A DNA stretch of 64,000 nt from the NCBI RefSeq assembly GCF_042854845.1, contig NZ_AP031498.1:434001-498000 (forward strand). Direction: 5' to 3'. Numbering within the stretch: the stretch's first letter is position 1; each line of letters opens with the position of its first letter. This document shows, piece by piece, positions 62,026 to 64,000 of this stretch. The stretch comes from Maricurvus nonylphenolicus. Lineage in GTDB: Bacteria > Pseudomonadota > Gammaproteobacteria > Pseudomonadales > Cellvibrionaceae. The position numbers were made by a program, and so were the translations under genes. The notes under the pieces are model-generated. The model had not been told where the DNA came from. It made no database searches and was given only the letters and a program-made list of their open reading frames with translations.

Positions 62026-64000
62026 ATGACCGACTTATCCAAGTACAGAAATATTGGTATTTTTGCCCACGTTGATGCGGGTAAAACCACTTCCACCGAG
62101 CGTATCCTGAAGCTGACCGGTAAGATCCACAAGACCGGTGAAGTTCACGATGGCGAATCTACCACCGACTTTATGGAGCAGGAAGCTGAGCGTGGTATTA
62201 CCATTCAGTCAGCGGCGACTACCTGTTTCTGGAAAGATCACCGCATGAACATCATCGATACTCCGGGGCACGTTGACTTCACCGTTGAAGTATACCGCTC
62301 CCTGAAAGTACTGGATGGTGGTATCGGTGTATTCTGTGGTTCCGGTGGTGTTGAGCCTCAGTCCGAAACCAACTGGCGCTATGCAACCGAATCTGAAGTT
62401 GCTCGTCTGATCTTCGTTAACAAGCTGGACCGTATGGGTGCAGATTTCTACCGTGTTGTAGATCAGGTGAAGAAAGTTCTGGGTGCTACCCCACTGGTTA
62501 TGACTCTGCCAATCGGCATCGAGGATGACTTTACCGGTGTTGTTGACGTACTGAGCCAAAAAGCTTACATCTGGGATGACTCCGGTCTGCCAGAAAACTA
62601 CGAAGTAACTGACATCCCAGCCGACATGGTTGACGATGCTGCTGCTTACCGCGAAGAGCTGATCGAAACTGCCCTGGAGCAGGACGACGATCTGCTGATG
62701 GCTTACATGGAAGGTGAAGAGCCTACCGAAGAACAAATCAAGGCATGTATCCGTAAGGGTACCCGTGACCTGGCCTTCTTCCCAACTTACTGTGGTTCCG
62801 CGTTTAAGAACAAGGGTATCCAGCTGATTCTGGATGCGGTTGTTGATTACCTGCCAAGCCCAACTGAAGTTGACCCTCAGCCTCTGACAGATTCTGAAAC
62901 TGGTGAGCCTACCGGCGAAGTGGCTACCGTATCGACTGAAGAGCCGTTCCGTGCTCTGGCGTTTAAGATCATGGACGACCGTTTTGGTGCCCTGACCTTT
63001 ATCCGTATCTACTCCGGTGTTTTGAACAAGGGTGACACCATCCTTAACTCTTACACCGGCAAGACCGAGCGTATCGGCCGTATGGTTGAGATGCACGCTG
63101 ATGAGCGTACTGAGCTGGAAACCGCACAAGCTGGCGACATTATCGCTGTTGTGGGTATGAAGAACGTTCAGACTGGTCACACCCTGTGTGATCCTAAGAA
63201 CGAGTGTACTCTGGAGCCAATGATCTTCCCTGAGCCAGTAATTTCTATCGCTGTTAAGCCGAAAGACAAAGGCAGCGTTGAGAAAATGGGCATCGCTATT
63301 GGTAAGCTGGTTGCAGAAGATCCGTCATTCGTTGTTGAGACCGACGAAGATTCCGGTGAGACCATCCTGAAAGGTATGGGCGAGCTGCACCTGGACATTA
63401 AAGTTGACATCATGAAGCGTACTTACGGCGTTGAGCTGGAAGTAGGTGCTCCTCAGGTGGCTTATCGCGAAACCATTACCCAGGAGATTGAAGATACTTA
63501 TACCCATAAGAAGCAGTCTGGTGGTTCTGGTCAGTTCGGTAAAATCGACTACCGCATCAAACCAGGTGAGCCGGGTACTGGCTTCAAATTCGCTTCTACC
63601 GTTGTGGGTGGTAACGTTCCTAAGGAATTCTTCCCTGCAATTGAGAAGGGCTTTGCCAGCATGATGGAAACTGGCCCAATGGCAGGCTTCCCTGTATTGG
63701 ACGTTGAAGTTGAGCTGTTCGACGGTGGCTACCACGCGGTTGACTCCTCTGCAGTTGCGTTCGAGATTGCAGCGAAAGGTGCTTTCCGTCAGTCCATGCC
63801 GAAGGCCGGCGCTCAATTGCTTGAGCCTATCATGAAGGTTGACGTATTCACCCCAGAAGACAACGTGGGTGACGTGATCGGTGACTTGAACCGTCGTCGC
63901 GGTATGATCAAAGACCAAGAGCCTGGTACTACCGGTGTTCGCATCAAGGCTGACGTACCTCTGTCAGAGATGTTTGGTTACATTGGTCACCTGCGTACCA
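62026..64000 (+). CDS. fusA2: EF-G paralogue (EF-G2 type), cut by the window end
   Basis: 658 codons are visible, open to the right edge. The ATG start gives MTDLSKYRNIGIFAHVDAGK. The GTPase motifs are AHVDAGKTTSTERI, DTPGHVDFTVEVYRSLKVLDG and NKLDRMG. Domain III has GMGELHLDI, domain IV SGGSGQFGKIDYRI, and the MFGYIGHLRT segment of domain V is reached. It clearly differs from fusA just upstream (for example FWKDHRMN in place of the longer loop and an acidic insertion around SEEPF). Known EF-G2 proteins can be less active in translocation or act in ribosome recycling; the role here is not known. It has its own promoter region after the str terminator. Confidence 0.93.
   Translation, partial: MTDLSKYRNIGIFAHVDAGKTTSTERILKLTGKIHKTGEVHDGESTTDFMEQEAERGITIQSAATTCFWKDHRMNIIDTPGHVDFTVEVYRSLKVLDGGIGVFCGSGGVEPQSETNWRYATESEVARLIFVNKLDRMGADFYRVVDQVKKVLGATPLVMTLPIGIEDDFTGVVDVLSQKAYIWDDSGLPENYEVTDIPADMVDDAAAYREELIETALEQDDDLLMAYMEGEEPTEEQIKACIRKGTRDLAFFPTYCGSAFKNKGIQLILDAVVDYLPSPTEVDPQPLTDSETGEPTGEVATVSTEEPFRALAFKIMDDRFGALTFIRIYSGVLNKGDTILNSYTGKTERIGRMVEMHADERTELETAQAGDIIAVVGMKNVQTGHTLCDPKNECTLEPMIFPEPVISIAVKPKDKGSVEKMGIAIGKLVAEDPSFVVETDEDSGETILKGMGELHLDIKVDIMKRTYGVELEVGAPQVAYRETITQEIEDTYTHKKQSGGSGQFGKIDYRIKPGEPGTGFKFASTVVGGNVPKEFFPAIEKGFASMMETGPMAGFPVLDVEVELFDGGYHAVDSSAVAFEIAAKGAFRQSMPKAGAQLLEPIMKVDVFTPEDNVGDVIGDLNRRRGMIKDQEPGTTGVRIKADVPLSEMFGYIGHLRT

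Overview
The window is chromosomal DNA of a gammaproteobacterium, most likely a marine member of the Cellvibrionales or a close relative. This is inferred from three things: a tRNA(Thr-Tyr-Gly-Thr)-tuf-tRNA(Trp)-secE-nusG-rplKAJL-rpoBC-rpsLG-fusA-tuf block; a Pseudomonas-like order of fur, recN, grpE, dnaK, dnaJ, dapB, carA, carB, greA and of birA, coaX, SPOR gene, tRNAs, tuf; and TonB-dependent receptors with Na+-coupled transporters. I see no insertion sequence, prophage, CRISPR array or rRNA operon.

Positions 1-12.2 kb are accessory in character. A three-gene unit (tail of a HAD-type phosphatase, a GpgS-like glycosyltransferase and a GH13_18 sugar phosphorylase) probably makes and recycles glucosylglycerate. 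It is followed by a TonB receptor / YfiR-like / CHASE8-GGDEF-EAL unit that should couple an outer-membrane or envelope signal to cyclic-di-GMP. Then come a Rieske oxygenase, a hotdog thioesterase and an acyl-CoA ligase.

Positions 12.4-23.8 kb hold an unrecognised 162-residue basic protein, tmRNA and SmpB (trans-translation), two SNF-family sodium symporters flanking a second TonB receptor, ratA-ratB, bamE, fur, an unrecognised 180-residue protein and recN, which has a LexA-like box.

Positions 23.9-42.6 kb are housekeeping: grpE-dnaK-dnaJ with sigma-32-type promoters, dapB, a second YfiR-like/CHASE8 pair whose output is a chemotaxis receptor, carAB-greA, an SDR, a glutathione peroxidase with an OhrR-like regulator, alr, birA, coaX and a SPOR protein. 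A long imperfect inverted repeat lies between the SDR and the peroxidase.

Positions 42.6-64 kb are the translation/transcription block. It holds two practically identical tuf genes. The final gene, cut by the window end, is a second EF-G paralogue sitting where rpsJ and the S10 operon would usually follow tuf.

The most notable observations are the two YfiR-CHASE8 modules with different outputs, the 178-bp inverted repeat at 37.55-37.73 kb, the rpsL promoter nested inside the rpoBC terminator hairpin, a possible 22-codon leader ORF before rpoB, the near-perfect homogenisation of the two tuf genes, and the EF-G2 gene directly after tuf.
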